DNA of 64,000 nt from Clostridiaceae bacterium (GCA_016285645.1 JAEERC010000063.1:58669-122668); one strand, 5' to 3'; shown: positions 54,564 to 63,789, counted from the first letter of the stretch. Translations and numbers: made by a program. Notes: generated from the letters alone by a model not told the origin.

Positions 54564-55868
54564 TTAATGTAATTTGCGTTTGTCAATAACGCGTACGGCT
54601 TTGCCTTCGGAGCGTTCAATGGTTTTGGGTGCCACAAGGTGAATCTTGGGACCGATTCCGAGCATTGAGCGCATTGCGGTGTTGAGGTTCTTTTCGTGTG
54701 TCTGCATTTCCGACACCTTGTCGGAGAACAGCTCCGCGGGGCATTCAACATAGATGTCGAATGTGTCGGTGTTGTTTACGCGGTCAACAACAATCTGATA
54801 GTTAGGGGTGTAGCCCTCCTTGAGGAGTACGGTTTCTATCTGGCTCGGGAAAACATTTACGCCGCGGATAATCATCATATCATCGCTTCTGCCGAGGGGC
54901 TTTGTCATTTTGACAAAGGTTCTTCCGCAGGAGCATTTTTCTCTTGAAAGAATGCATATATCCTTTGTTCTGTAGCGGAGCAGCGGGAAGCCTTCCTTGT
55001 CAAGCGAGGTGAAAACAAGCTCGCCCTTTGACCCTTCGGGAAGCACTTCACCTGTGTCGGGGTCGATTATTTCGGCGTAGAAATGGTCTTCGTTTATGTG
55101 CATTCCGGTCTGTTCCTCACATTCGAAAGCCACGCCGGGGCCGGAGGTTTCGGTAAGGCCGTAGATGTCGTATGCCTTTATGCCCAGACTTTTTTCAATC
55201 TCCTGCCTCATTTCCTCGGTCCAGGGTTCCGCGCCGAAGATTCCCGCTTTAAGTTTGTTGTCGGAGGGTTTATATCCCTTTTCGGCAAGGGTTTCGCCGA
55301 TATAGGCGGCGTAAGAGGGAGTGCAGCAGATGATTGTGGAGCCGAGGTCCATCATAAACTGAATCTGTCTGTCCGTATTGCCGGAGGACATCGGCAGGGT
55401 CATACAGCCTACTTTATGCGAGCCGCCGTGCAGACCCGAGCCGCCCGTAAACAGACCGTAACCGTAGCAAACCTGGCAAATGTCTTCGTCCGAGCCGCCC
55501 GCGGCAACAATCGCTCTGGCGCAGCAGTCTTCCCAGAGGTCGATGTCGTGCTGAGTGTAGAACGCGACAACGCGTTTGCCCGTGGTGCCCGAGGTGGAAT
55601 GGATTCTTACAATGTTTTTGAGGTCCGTGCCGAGCAGACCGTAGGGATAAGCCTCGCGAAGGTCGTCTTTGCTGAGGAAGGGCAGTTTTTTGATGTCGTC
55701 CACGCTCTTTATGTCGTCGGGCGTGACACCCTTCTTCTCCATAAGATTGCGGTAGTAGGGAACATTGCCGTAAACATATTTCACCTGCTTTACAATCTTT
55801 TCGTTCTGGATTTCCCTGATTTTTTCATACGGTGCGGTTTCGATTTCCGGCTGGTAATAGTTTTTCAT
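54564..55868 (-). CDS. paaK: phenylacetate-CoA ligase (arylacetate-CoA ligase)
   Basis: 434 residues from ATG 55868 (AAGGAG upstream). AMP-forming ligase with P-loop STSGTTGKR at about 91-99, YDIYGLTETSGPGVAFEC, YRTKDICIL and the C-terminal RSEGKAVRVIDKRKL with the catalytic Lys. It converts phenylacetate (or indoleacetate), ATP and CoA to the CoA ester. In rumen bacteria this ester can be reductively carboxylated to the 2-oxo acid for phenylalanine synthesis. The Phe-rich leader and terminator upstream support an anabolic role regulated by aromatic amino acids. The partner oxidoreductase (IorAB) is not in the window. Confidence 0.93.
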   Translation of the reverse strand: MKNYYQPEIETAPYEKIREIQNEKIVKQVKYVYGNVPYYRNLMEKKGVTPDDIKSVDDIKKLPFLSKDDLREAYPYGLLGTDLKNIVRIHSTSGTTGKRVVAFYTQHDIDLWEDCCARAIVAAGGSDEDICQVCYGYGLFTGGSGLHGGSHKVGCMTLPMSSGNTDRQIQFMMDLGSTIICCTPSYAAYIGETLAEKGYKPSDNKLKAGIFGAEPWTEEMRQEIEKSLGIKAYDIYGLTETSGPGVAFECEEQTGMHINEDHFYAEIIDPDTGEVLPEGSKGELVFTSLDKEGFPLLRYRTKDICILSREKCSCGRTFVKMTKPLGRSDDMMIIRGVNVFPSQIETVLLKEGYTPNYQIVVDRVNNTDTFDIYVECPAELFSDKVSEMQTHEKNLNTAMRSMLGIGPKIHLVAPKTIERSEGKAVRVIDKRKLH

Positions 55869-55903
55869 AAACTCTCCTTCCTTTTTCGAGGAAAACATAA
55901 AAT

Positions 55904-55938
55904 CAAAAAGGTGCAGCACCGGTTAAAGTGCTACACCT
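55904..55938 (-). terminator. attenuator terminator before paaK
   Basis: On the minus strand AGGTGTAGCAC pairs with GTGCTGCACCT (11 bp, one U-G) around an 8-base loop, followed by TTTTT. It lies between the leader peptide and paaK, so it must be overcome for paaK expression. Confidence 0.85.
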
Positions 55939-55988
55939 TATGTGAATTCCGATTATTTCCTGAGCTTCACAAGTTTTCGCATAGCAAA

Positions 55989-56063
55989 TTAACCTCTTCC
56001 GGCGCTAAACCAAAAGAAGCTGAAGCTAAAGCGGAACTTGTTGAATTCAGGAACGTTTTTCAT
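55989..56063 (-). CDS. Phe-rich leader peptide of the paaK attenuator
   Basis: 24 residues, GAGG site 6 bases before the ATG. The sequence begins MKNVPEFNKFR, continues FSFSFFWF (residues 12-19) and ends SAGRG. Seven Phe and one Trp fall within 13 positions. This is the pattern of amino-acid attenuation leaders such as enteric pheL. The transcript between it and paaK holds TGAAGCT, complementary to AGCTTCA within the Phe codons, and TTGCTAT just after the stop, which can pair with the 5' arm of the terminator. Stalling at Phe/Trp codons would favour the second pairing and readthrough. The peptide itself is likely without function. Confidence 0.82.
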   Translation of the reverse strand: MKNVPEFNKFRFSFSFFWFSAGRG

Positions 56064-56120
56064 AGCTTTCCTCAATTTGTTTATGACTTTTGATATGCTT
56101 CAGTGCTGAAACGTGGTTTT

Positions 56121-56149
56121 ATTATAGAGCCGATTTTTGCGTTTGTCAA
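56121..56149 (-). promoter_or_regulatory. consensus promoter of the paaK leader transcript
   Basis: On the minus strand TTGACA (56149-56144) and TATAAT (56126-56121) are 17 bp apart; the leader ATG lies about 58 bp further on. Confidence 0.9.
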
Positions 56150-56341
56150 TAATTTTTTGCAAATCATACGAATCGGATAAAATGTGTATGGAAAGCGCAT
56201 AAGTGACAGCTTTACACTTGACGAAAAAGATAAAGAAAAAAGATAAAAAAAGAGAATAAAAAAGGATTCTAAATATCTTATAAAAAATAAGTTTTCAATT
56301 TCTAATAATTTGTAAAGGAAAACTCTGCGAATGGCCATAAT

Positions 56342-57379
56342 TCACCTCAAATGCAACAAACTCTTTATTTTTTGCTTCCTTTGCCTGAGATTGTATATTT
56401 TGGCTATTTTATCGCTGTTCTTTTCAGAACTTGCCTCAATAATCTTTTTATCCGTTCCGTCGTATTCGTTCAACGAAGGCAGCACGGGATAATCCATTTT
56501 TGAAAAATAAATATTATAAAGCTGTTCTTTTTCCTCTTCGGTAAATTCTCCGGTTTCTATAAGATGAGCGTTTGATAAATAGATAATGCAAATTGCCTGA
56601 GAAAAACCTTTTAATATATCCGGGTCGCTTTGCAGAGAGTATTTTTCAATAAGACTGTTTCTTATTGAAGCTGTTTTTATGCCGACCTGCGAAGATTGCT
56701 TGACCTTGCTGAAATCGGCTTTGCGCTTTGTGAGTGTTGAATTGTCCTGGAGATAGTTATAGCCGCAGTAATCTGTAAAACAGACATTTTTGATGTTGTG
56801 ATTAAGCAACTCTGTATTAAAAAGACAATCTTCGGAAATACTGACCGTCTCATCAAAACAAAGCTCGTTTCCGGAAATAATGTCACGGCGATATAACTTG
56901 GCTACAGGTGATTGGAAAAGAAATATCTGCAGCCTGCGTTTTAAAATAACAGCAATATATTCCTGCCCGGAAAGCGTGCTGTTTTCCGGGGCGAGTTTCG
57001 TTTCCGTGCCGTTCTTAATCAGTTTCATTCCGCTCTGAACAATGTCGTATTTACATTCTTCAAGAGGTTTCGTAAGAGAATAAAGGTAATCGCTGTCGAT
57101 ATAATCATCCGAATCAATAAAAGCAATATATTCTCCTTCGGTTTTTTTTAAGCCGAGGTTCCTTGCGGATGAAACACCGCCGTTTTGCTTATAAAAGTAT
57201 TTGAATCTGGCGTCGCTTTCCGCAAAATTTTTGCAAATGTCAGCAGTACCGTCGTCGGATCCGTCATCAATCATCAGCACTTCAAAATCCGTAAAGGTTT
57301 GAGACGCAATACTGCCCAAGCATTTTTTCAAATGCTTTTCACTGTTGAAAATCGGAATGATAATACTTACTTCGGGCAT
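56342..57379 (-). CDS. family 2 glycosyltransferase
   Basis: 345 residues. GT-A fold: SIIIPIFNSEKHLKKCLGSIASQTF, IDDGSDDGTADIC, GGVSSARNLGLKKTEGEYIAFIDSDDYID (DxD-type SDD) and SISEDCLFNTELL (catalytic ED). Such enzymes add sugars to capsular, teichoic or exopolysaccharides at the inner membrane face. The gene is alone, more A+T-rich than its right-hand neighbours, and not linked to other glycan genes. Horizontal acquisition is possible. Confidence 0.9.
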   Translation of the reverse strand: MPEVSIIIPIFNSEKHLKKCLGSIASQTFTDFEVLMIDDGSDDGTADICKNFAESDARFKYFYKQNGGVSSARNLGLKKTEGEYIAFIDSDDYIDSDYLYSLTKPLEECKYDIVQSGMKLIKNGTETKLAPENSTLSGQEYIAVILKRRLQIFLFQSPVAKLYRRDIISGNELCFDETVSISEDCLFNTELLNHNIKNVCFTDYCGYNYLQDNSTLTKRKADFSKVKQSSQVGIKTASIRNSLIEKYSLQSDPDILKGFSQAICIIYLSNAHLIETGEFTEEEKEQLYNIYFSKMDYPVLPSLNEYDGTDKKIIEASSEKNSDKIAKIYNLRQRKQKIKSLLHLR

Positions 57380-57688
57380 ATTTATTACCTCTTATCTTGC
57401 CTGATTAAAAAGATTTGTTGAGATAAAACAATAATACTATATTTTTATTCAGAAATCAATCATAACAAAAATATTACCCCCGCTTTCACAACAGGGGTAA
57501 AAAAACAATAAGTGTTCTTGTTCAACCTCATTTATTCTCAATATCTAAATTTCAAGGATTTTAAAAAGATAATTAAAATATTTTTTTGCTTTTAATTTTT
57601 TCTTTTTAATATTCCTTTTAATGAGCCTTTTTCCAAATAAATCAATTGGATTTATTTGAGTTTGTTTTTTTGAGACCGGGCTTTGAAC
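57380..57688. other. intergenic region
   Basis: A+T-rich, no gene supported. It contains a TTACCCC/GGGGTAA hairpin (57474-57500) and presumably the promoter of the glycosyltransferase gene. Confidence 0.6.
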
Positions 57689-57727
57689 AAAAAAATAAAC
57701 GGACTTGTGTCAGATAACACAAGTCCG
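57689..57727 (-). terminator. terminator of the GMP synthase gene
   Basis: CGGACTTGTGT and ACACAAGTCCG arms; on the minus strand a T-rich run follows. Confidence 0.9.
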
Positions 57728-57790
57728 AAAAAGACGATAATTTTATTTTAGATTTTCAGAGTAATTGATTTTGAATAATGATAAAACTTA

Positions 57791-58774
57791 TTATTCGTAC
57801 TCAATCGTCGCCGTGGGTTTGGGGGTGAAATCGTAGAGAACTCTGTTCACGCCCTTTACCTCGTTTACAATGCGGTCGGTGATGTGCTGCATAAGCTCAA
57901 AGGGGATGTTTTCAACGGTCGCTGTCATCGCGTCGCGGGTGTTTACCGCACGGATGATTACGGGCCACTCAAAGCATCTCTCACCGTTTTTGATGCCCGT
58001 CGATTTGAAATCGGGAACAACGGTGAAATACTGCCAAACCTTGCCCTGAAGACCGTTCTTCGCGAACTCCTCGCGCACAATGGCGTCGGATTCCCTTACC
58101 GCCTCAAGACGGTCCCTTGTGATTGCGCCGGGGCAGCGTACGCCCAAGCCGGGGCCCGGGAAGGGCTGACGGTAAACCATGCTGTCGGGCAGACCGAGGG
58201 CCGAGCCGACCGCGCGGACTTCGTCCTTGAAGAGAATCTTTACGGGCTCAACGAGTTCAAACTGCAGGTCGGCGGGAAGACCGCCCGCGTTGTGGTGCGC
58301 CTTGATTCCTTTTTCGCTCTCGAGAATGTCGGGCCAGATTGTGCCCTGAGCGAGGAATTTAATGCCGTCCAGTTTGCGCGCCTCCTCAGCGAAAACCTCA
58401 ATGAATTCGCCGCCGATTATCATTCTTTTCTGCTCGGGGTCGGTAACGCCCGCGAGTTTGTCGAGGAACCTGTCAACGGCGTCAACATAGATTAAATTCG
58501 CCTTCATCTCGTCGCGGAAAACCTTCTGCACCTGCTCGGGTTCGCCCTTGCGGAGAAGGCCGTGGTTTACATGCACGGCAACAAGCTGATCGCCTACGGC
58601 TTTTATGAGCAGCGCCGCCACAACGGAGGAGTCAACGCCGCCGGAGAGGGCGAGGAGCACCTTGCTGGAGCCGATCTGCTCACGCAGAAGTTTTACCTGC
58701 TCGTCAATAAAAGCGTTCGCGAGCTCGGGTGTGGTTATTCTTGTCATATTGTCGGGTCTTCTGTTGTTGTCCAT
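57791..58774 (-). CDS. guaA: GMP synthase ATP-pyrophosphatase subunit, without glutaminase domain
   Basis: 327 residues. P-loop SGGVDSS at 44-50, FLAQGTIWPDILES, RQPFPGPGLGVRCPG and the C-terminal dimerisation domain ending PKPTATIEYE. It converts XMP to GMP with ATP and ammonia. The class I glutamine amidotransferase domain (about 190 residues) that precedes this part in usual bacterial GuaA is absent. The gene begins with its own start (GGAGA-type site), so this is not truncation. The ammonia source must be a separate GuaA subunit elsewhere or free ammonia, which fits an ammonia-using anaerobe. Confidence 0.93.
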   Translation of the reverse strand: MDNNRRPDNMTRITTPELANAFIDEQVKLLREQIGSSKVLLALSGGVDSSVVAALLIKAVGDQLVAVHVNHGLLRKGEPEQVQKVFRDEMKANLIYVDAVDRFLDKLAGVTDPEQKRMIIGGEFIEVFAEEARKLDGIKFLAQGTIWPDILESEKGIKAHHNAGGLPADLQFELVEPVKILFKDEVRAVGSALGLPDSMVYRQPFPGPGLGVRCPGAITRDRLEAVRESDAIVREEFAKNGLQGKVWQYFTVVPDFKSTGIKNGERCFEWPVIIRAVNTRDAMTATVENIPFELMQHITDRIVNEVKGVNRVLYDFTPKPTATIEYE

Positions 58775-58896
58775 AAAAATCTCCCTTCATATTCGATAGA
58801 AAAATTATATCAAAACGAGCGAAAACGGTCAATAAAAAAGTTGCATAAATATAAAAAAATTACGGGATGAAATTAAAATAATTTGCCGTATCAAAA

Positions 58897-58929
58897 CGAA
58901 AAAGGCACCGCCTGCGCGATGCCTTTTAA
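58897..58929 (-). terminator. terminator of gdhA
   Basis: On the minus strand AAAAGGCA pairs with TGCCTTTT and a T-run follows. Confidence 0.85.
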
Positions 58930-58934
58930 AATGC

Positions 58935-60281
58935 TTATACAATACCCTGAGCGGTCATTGCGTCAACAACCTTCTCAAAGCCGGCAATGTTAGCGCCGGC
59001 AACAAGGTCGTAGCCGTAGCCGTATTTCTCAGCCGCCTTCGCGGAGGAATCGTGGATGTTGACCATAATCTGATGAAGTTTCGCGTCAACCTCTTCTTCC
59101 GTCCAGCTGTATCTCATGGAGTTCTGGCTCATTTCGAGAGCGGATGTGGCGACACCGCCCGCGTTGACCGCCTTTGAGGGGGCAACCGCCTTGCACTTCT
59201 CTTTGAGATATGCGAGGGCTTCGTTTGTGGTGGGCATATTCGCGACCTCGATGTAGTAATCAACGCCGTTTGCGACTATCTGTTCCGCTTCCTTCATGCC
59301 GATTTCGTTCTGAGTGGCGCAGGGCATTGCTATATCAACCTTTACGCCCCAGGGCTTTTCGCCGGCGTGGAACTCAACGCCGAATCTGTCGGCGTAATCC
59401 TGCGCCTTGTCTCTGCCGCTGGCTCTCATCTCGAGCAGGTAGTTTATCTTTTCATCTGTTACGATGCCGTCCGGGTCATAGACATAGCCGTCGGGACCTG
59501 AGATTGTAACGGCTTTGCCGCCGAGCTCGGCAATCTTTTTCGCCGCGCCCCAGGCAACATTGCCGAAGCCGGAGAGAGCGACTGTTTTGCCCTTGATATC
59601 CTCGCCGAAGTGCTTGAGAACCTCAAGTGTATAGTAAATCGCGCCGTAGCCCGTCGCTTCGGGTCTGATAAGAGAACCGCCGTATGAGAGGCCCTTGCCG
59701 GTGAGAACGCCGTTTTCGTAACATCCCTTGATTCTCTTGTACTGACCGAAGAGGTAGCCGATTTCTCTGCCGCCTACGCCGATATCGCCCGCGGGAACGT
59801 CAACATCGGGACCGATGTGGCGGAAAAGTTCCGTCATAAAGGACTGGCAGAAACGCATGATTTCAGCGTCCGATTTGCCTCTGGGGTCAAAGTCGGAACC
59901 GCCCTTGCCGCCGCCGATGGGGAGACCGGTAAGGCTGTTTTTGAAGGTCTGCTCAAAGGCGAGGAACTTCATAATTCCGATATAGACCGAGGGATGGAAG
60001 CGCAGGCCGCCCTTGTAGGGGCCTATGGCGCTGTTGAACTGAACGCGGTAGCCGGTGTTGACATGAACCTGACCGTTGTCATCGGTCCACGGAACGCGGA
60101 AGATGACCTGTCTCTCGGGTGTTACAAGACGCTCGAGAAGAGCGCTCTTGCGGTACTCCTCCTCATTTGCCTCAATGATGGGGCTGAGGGATTCGAGCAC
60201 CTCTTTGACTGTCTGGTGAAATTCGGGCTGACCCGGGTTTTTGTCAACGACCATTTGATACACTTCGTTCAAATAGGACAT
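58935..60281 (-). CDS. gdhA: NADP-type glutamate dehydrogenase
   Basis: 448 residues, the length of hexameric bacterial GDH. FRVPWTDDNGQVHVNTGYRVQFNSAIGPYKGGLRF, PIGGGKGGSDFDP (catalytic Lys), DVPAGDIGVGGREIGYLFGQYKR and VALSGFGNVAWGAAKK (dinucleotide site) are all intact. It aminates 2-oxoglutarate with ammonia, a main route of ammonium assimilation in rumen and gut Clostridia. Single gene with own terminator. Its 260-bp upstream region contains an imperfect CCGG-CGGGA hairpin (60331-60359) of unknown role. Confidence 0.96.
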   Translation of the reverse strand: MSYLNEVYQMVVDKNPGQPEFHQTVKEVLESLSPIIEANEEEYRKSALLERLVTPERQVIFRVPWTDDNGQVHVNTGYRVQFNSAIGPYKGGLRFHPSVYIGIMKFLAFEQTFKNSLTGLPIGGGKGGSDFDPRGKSDAEIMRFCQSFMTELFRHIGPDVDVPAGDIGVGGREIGYLFGQYKRIKGCYENGVLTGKGLSYGGSLIRPEATGYGAIYYTLEVLKHFGEDIKGKTVALSGFGNVAWGAAKKIAELGGKAVTISGPDGYVYDPDGIVTDEKINYLLEMRASGRDKAQDYADRFGVEFHAGEKPWGVKVDIAMPCATQNEIGMKEAEQIVANGVDYYIEVANMPTTNEALAYLKEKCKAVAPSKAVNAGGVATSALEMSQNSMRYSWTEEEVDAKLHQIMVNIHDSSAKAAEKYGYGYDLVAGANIAGFEKVVDAMTAQGIV

Positions 60282-60544
60282 GGTGACTCCTTCTTTCTTT
60301 TATTAAGTTTTAAAATCATTACCGGACGGGACAAACACACAAAATCCCGCCGGATCATTAAACAGTATTATATTACTTTATCAAATATCTTTCAATATTT
60401 ATATTTCCGAATTAATTGCCGTATTAATCTTATTTTTTCGCAATTTGCATAATTTGACCGCCGAACTTGCAAAATCCAAGTGCCGAAAAGCCCAAATGAA
60501 CACAATCCTGCATTTTTACTGCGGCGCAAAATCAAAAACCGGAA

Positions 60545-61399
60545 TCATCCGCCGATATTGTAATAAAACTTGATAAGCCCGTTTGAAACAAGCTGCTCGC
60601 GGATGCTTTCGTGAAGATATTTTTCAAAAACCGCTTTGTTTTTAAAAGTGATGACAGTTCCTTTTCCGTCTTTTATTGACGGAAAATTTCTTGCCGTGTT
60701 GTCGCTGTAATGCACACTGTCATATTCGCCGTAGCCCTCGGCAGAAACGGAGTCTATCTCATTCCTGAGCTGAACGATTTCGCTTTGCCCCTCCTTGAGA
60801 AGGTAACTCAGAAGATATACACTTTCATAATCGGGCACGGAGGCGGCGTAGCGTCTGATTTTGTCGAGCGCTTTCTGCCATTTTTCAAGTTTCGCATATT
60901 CCTCGTGGAGCGTGAAAACCGCGTTTTCGCCGTTTATCTGAATATGCAGGCGGTTGTATTCCGTGAAAACATCGAGCAGAGTCAGCACATCGTCCTTTAT
61001 TGCCGAATACATCGAGTCAACCGAAAGGATAAGCCCCGTCTGCGCTTCAATGCTGTCCAGCGCGGAGTTTATCTGCGAGTCCTCAATCGCGCCCGAAGCG
61101 GATATTTCGCCCGATTCGCTCTGCCATTTTTTGAGCGTGTCCTCATCATAGGCGCCGAGCAGGGCGGGGTAGGTGTCCTTTATTTCGGTTCTCAGAGCGA
61201 CATATTTTTTAAGCTGAGCGGCATACTCCCCGTCTCCGTATTCGAGAATTCCCGAAGCGCGGGAATAGTCGCCCGCGTGGATATCCCTTACGGCGGAGCG
61301 GATAACAATTTTTTCGCGGTTCTGTGTGATTACCGCTGCCGCGGCAACAATCAGCGCGAGGCAGACAACGGCGGCGGTTATTTTCGCCTTTTTACTCAT
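60545..61399 (-). CDS. membrane-anchored protein of unknown function
   Basis: 284 residues. One N-terminal membrane helix (AKITAAVVCLALIVAAAAVI), then an extracytoplasmic, helix-rich part with a TPR-like start (DIHAGDYSRASGILEYGDGEY). Nothing further recognised. The start overlaps the stop of the serine hydrolase gene by 4 bp, so both are made together and may act in the same envelope process. Confidence 0.75.
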   Translation of the reverse strand: MSKKAKITAAVVCLALIVAAAAVITQNREKIVIRSAVRDIHAGDYSRASGILEYGDGEYAAQLKKYVALRTEIKDTYPALLGAYDEDTLKKWQSESGEISASGAIEDSQINSALDSIEAQTGLILSVDSMYSAIKDDVLTLLDVFTEYNRLHIQINGENAVFTLHEEYAKLEKWQKALDKIRRYAASVPDYESVYLLSYLLKEGQSEIVQLRNEIDSVSAEGYGEYDSVHYSDNTARNFPSIKDGKGTVITFKNKAVFEKYLHESIREQLVSNGLIKFYYNIGG

Positions 61400-62994
61400 A
61401 TCATTTTACCGTCGAGCGGCGCTTCAACAAGCAGGTTTATGCGCATTACCGCCTTGCCCGCGACACCGAGCAGACGCTCGTTGCTTATCATCTGGGCGGC
61501 GTAGTTCTTTACATATTCCTCCATCGTTTCAATTGAAGGCATGCTTGTCGGCTTGAGCGTTACATTGTCGCCGTCAAATGTGAGGGTAATCCGCCTTTCA
61601 CAGATGGATTCAAGCGGCCTCATACGCACCTCAAGAGTGGTCTCGTCGAGCCAGGCGGCGCAGCTCGCGGCGGTGAAATCTATGCCCGCGAGGTGAATCT
61701 TTGACTTGCGGATATCGCCGTCCATACCGCACTCTATCGTGTTGTGGCAGGGACCTTCGTCCCAGGTCATGGTGCAGGTGTTCTCGCCGAAGCGGAACAC
61801 CACATTGTCTATATTACCGCCCTTGTCGGCGGACATATATGTTACGGGAATTGTCAGCATTGAAACGGGGAAGCCGACAGCGTTCAGAATATTGTTTCTC
61901 TTGAAATGGATGAGTTTGCCGTTTACCGTGCTCTCGTAGGGGCTTCTCGGCATTGCCTCAAGGCAGGGCAGGGGCGAAAGGTCGAGATCCCTGCAGGCGT
62001 CCTCCGGCTCCTTCTTCATCTCGTTTATAAACATCTTCGGCAGATGCCTGAAAATGATTTCTCTCGATTTTTCCTCAAATATCTCGCTCTGGGTTATGAT
62101 GAACTGCGCGTCATAATCCTTGAAAACTATGCCGAACTGCGAGAACATTCCGTCCGCGCGGTAGGTGTTTTCGCAGGCGCACTGCCAGAAGAAAAAGCCG
62201 TATCCCACACTGCTGTGGGCGCTCCTGTTTGCCACGGAGTTATCCACAAGGTTTGAGGTTGCCTGTTCAACATACCAGGCGGGTATAACCTGCTTGCCGT
62301 TGTAAACGCCGTTGTTCGCAAGGCAGACGGTGAATTTCGTAAGCTCGTCCGTGGTTATGAACAGACCCCATCCGCCAGCTTCTCTGCCCTGTTTGTCGCA
62401 TTCCCAGAATGGCATACGGTTGTATCCCAGAGGGTCAAAGAGTCTGGGCTTCAGGAACTCGCGTACGGTCTGCCCCGTGAGCTTTTTGATTATTACCGAG
62501 CAGAGGTAGGTGTTTTCACTTATATATGACCAGCTTTCGCCGGGCTTGTAGCCCCAGGGCGCCTCGAAAAACTGCTTTACCCAGTCGGGCTTCTGCTTGT
62601 CGGAGAGTATGCTCACATTCTTGCCTGCCGACATTGACAGAAGGTGATAAACCGTCATCGCCTCAAGGTTTTCGTCCGGTGTTTTCGGGCGGAATTCGGG
62701 GAAGAGATCGGCGACCTTCGTGTCAAGCGATACTATTCCCTCGTCAATGGCAAAGCCCATGGCGATTGAAATGAAACTTTTGCTCACGGAATACATTGTG
62801 TGCGGAATTTCGGGCGCGTAGGGGTAGCGCCAGCGCTCGTAAGCCACCTTGCCGTGGCGCACAATCTGAATTGAATGCACCTCGTCCTCGTTTGCCTCAA
62901 AGTCCTCGATAAGCGCCTTTATCTCCTTGGAATCAACGCCGACCTCTTCGGGAAACTTCGCTCTGGGCAGTTCAAAATCCGCTTTTTTTGCCAT
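61396..62994 (-). CDS. serine hydrolase of the beta-lactamase/PBP-like (PF00144) family
   Basis: 532 residues, no signal peptide. Catalytic SxxK as SVSK (69-72) in HTMYSVSKSFISIAMG; the second motif is YISENT (compare the YxSxNT of NylB-type hydrolases). The C-terminal third (about 370-532) is a beta-rich extra domain. Members are esterases, amidases or D-amino-acid peptidases; none of these can be chosen from sequence. Without a signal peptide it should act in the cytoplasm, although it is coupled to a membrane-anchored protein. Confidence 0.85.
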   Translation of the reverse strand: MAKKADFELPRAKFPEEVGVDSKEIKALIEDFEANEDEVHSIQIVRHGKVAYERWRYPYAPEIPHTMYSVSKSFISIAMGFAIDEGIVSLDTKVADLFPEFRPKTPDENLEAMTVYHLLSMSAGKNVSILSDKQKPDWVKQFFEAPWGYKPGESWSYISENTYLCSVIIKKLTGQTVREFLKPRLFDPLGYNRMPFWECDKQGREAGGWGLFITTDELTKFTVCLANNGVYNGKQVIPAWYVEQATSNLVDNSVANRSAHSSVGYGFFFWQCACENTYRADGMFSQFGIVFKDYDAQFIITQSEIFEEKSREIIFRHLPKMFINEMKKEPEDACRDLDLSPLPCLEAMPRSPYESTVNGKLIHFKRNNILNAVGFPVSMLTIPVTYMSADKGGNIDNVVFRFGENTCTMTWDEGPCHNTIECGMDGDIRKSKIHLAGIDFTAASCAAWLDETTLEVRMRPLESICERRITLTFDGDNVTLKPTSMPSIETMEEYVKNYAAQMISNERLLGVAGKAVMRINLLVEAPLDGKMI

Positions 62995-63087
62995 GGGAAC
63001 GCCTCCTGTACAATTACTGAATAATTATTATAGCATATATCTAAAATAAATAAAATACTGTTTTTTTAAAAAATATTTCAAAAAAAT

Positions 63088-63123
63088 CAAACAAATGTTT
63101 GACAACTACCGAACAAATGTGTT
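63088..63123 (+). promoter_or_regulatory. two LexA operators over the lexA promoter
   Basis: CAAACAAATGTTTG (63088-63101, perfect palindrome) and CGAACAAATGTGTT (63110-63123) resemble the Gram-positive LexA box CGAACRNRYGTTYC. Their centres are 22 bp apart, about two helical turns. The -35 box TTGACA (63099-63104) and -10 box TATAAT (63123-63128, spacing 18) overlap them, giving autorepression. Confidence 0.8.
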
Positions 63124-63180
63124 ATAATCACATTGCAAATAGTATGAAAGGGCTGTGCACGACACGGCAGAGGTGCTCAA

Positions 63181-63771
63181 ATGAAGCCTATCAGTGAAAG
63201 TCAGCGCAAGATATATGAATATCTTGTTGAAAAAGCCAAGGAGGGAATAACCCCCAGCGTGCGCGAAATCTGCGCGGCTGTAGGGCTTCGCTCCACATCA
63301 TCGGTTCAGGCGAATCTCGACTCGCTCGAGGCGGCGGGTTACATAGAGCGTCCGCCCATGCTCAAAAGAGTCATCAAAATCTGCGGCATGGCTGAAAACG
63401 TTGCCCAGGTGCCGCTTCTCGGCACGGTCACCGCGGGTATGCCGATACTAACGGTTGAAGAGGTGGAGGGCTACCTTCCGTTTTCGCAGCCCGGCGCGCA
63501 GGACAAGGAACTTTTCGCCCTTCATGTAAGGGGCGAGAGTATGATTAACGCCGGCATTCTCGACGGCGACATAGTCATAGCGGAGAGAACTCCGACCGCC
63601 GCAAACGGCGAAATAGTAGTCGCCCTCATCGGCGAGGAGGCGACCGTAAAGCGTTTCTATAAGGAGAACGGACATTTCCGCCTCCAGCCCGAAAACGACA
63701 TTTTCGAGCCGATTATCGTAAACGAGGTAATCATCCTCGGCAAGGTCATCGCGAGTTACAGATATTATTAA
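63181..63771 (+). CDS. lexA: SOS repressor LexA
   Basis: 196 residues, AGAGGTG ribosome site. N-terminal winged helix (ITPSVREICAAVGLRSTSSVQANLDSLEAAGYIER), cleavage site Ala85-Gly86 (VTAGMP), catalytic Ser120 (RGESM) and Lys157 (ATVKRF). It represses SOS genes and cleaves itself when RecA is activated. Two operators in its own promoter indicate autoregulation. An inverted-repeat element begins 19 bp after the stop. Confidence 0.96.
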   Translation: MKPISESQRKIYEYLVEKAKEGITPSVREICAAVGLRSTSSVQANLDSLEAAGYIERPPMLKRVIKICGMAENVAQVPLLGTVTAGMPILTVEEVEGYLPFSQPGAQDKELFALHVRGESMINAGILDGDIVIAERTPTAANGEIVVALIGEEATVKRFYKENGHFRLQPENDIFEPIIVNEVIILGKVIASYRYY

Positions 63772-63789
63772 AACAAAACGGCTTCCCAA

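Noticed and set aside
55868..56120. T-box riboswitch before paaK
   Set aside because: I see no T-box sequence or specifier stem; the leader peptide with its own ribosome site explains the region better.
56081..56338. 85-codon minus-strand frame after the glycosyltransferase gene
   Set aside because: It covers the paaK promoter, is made of low-complexity A+T-rich sequence and has no recognisable domain.
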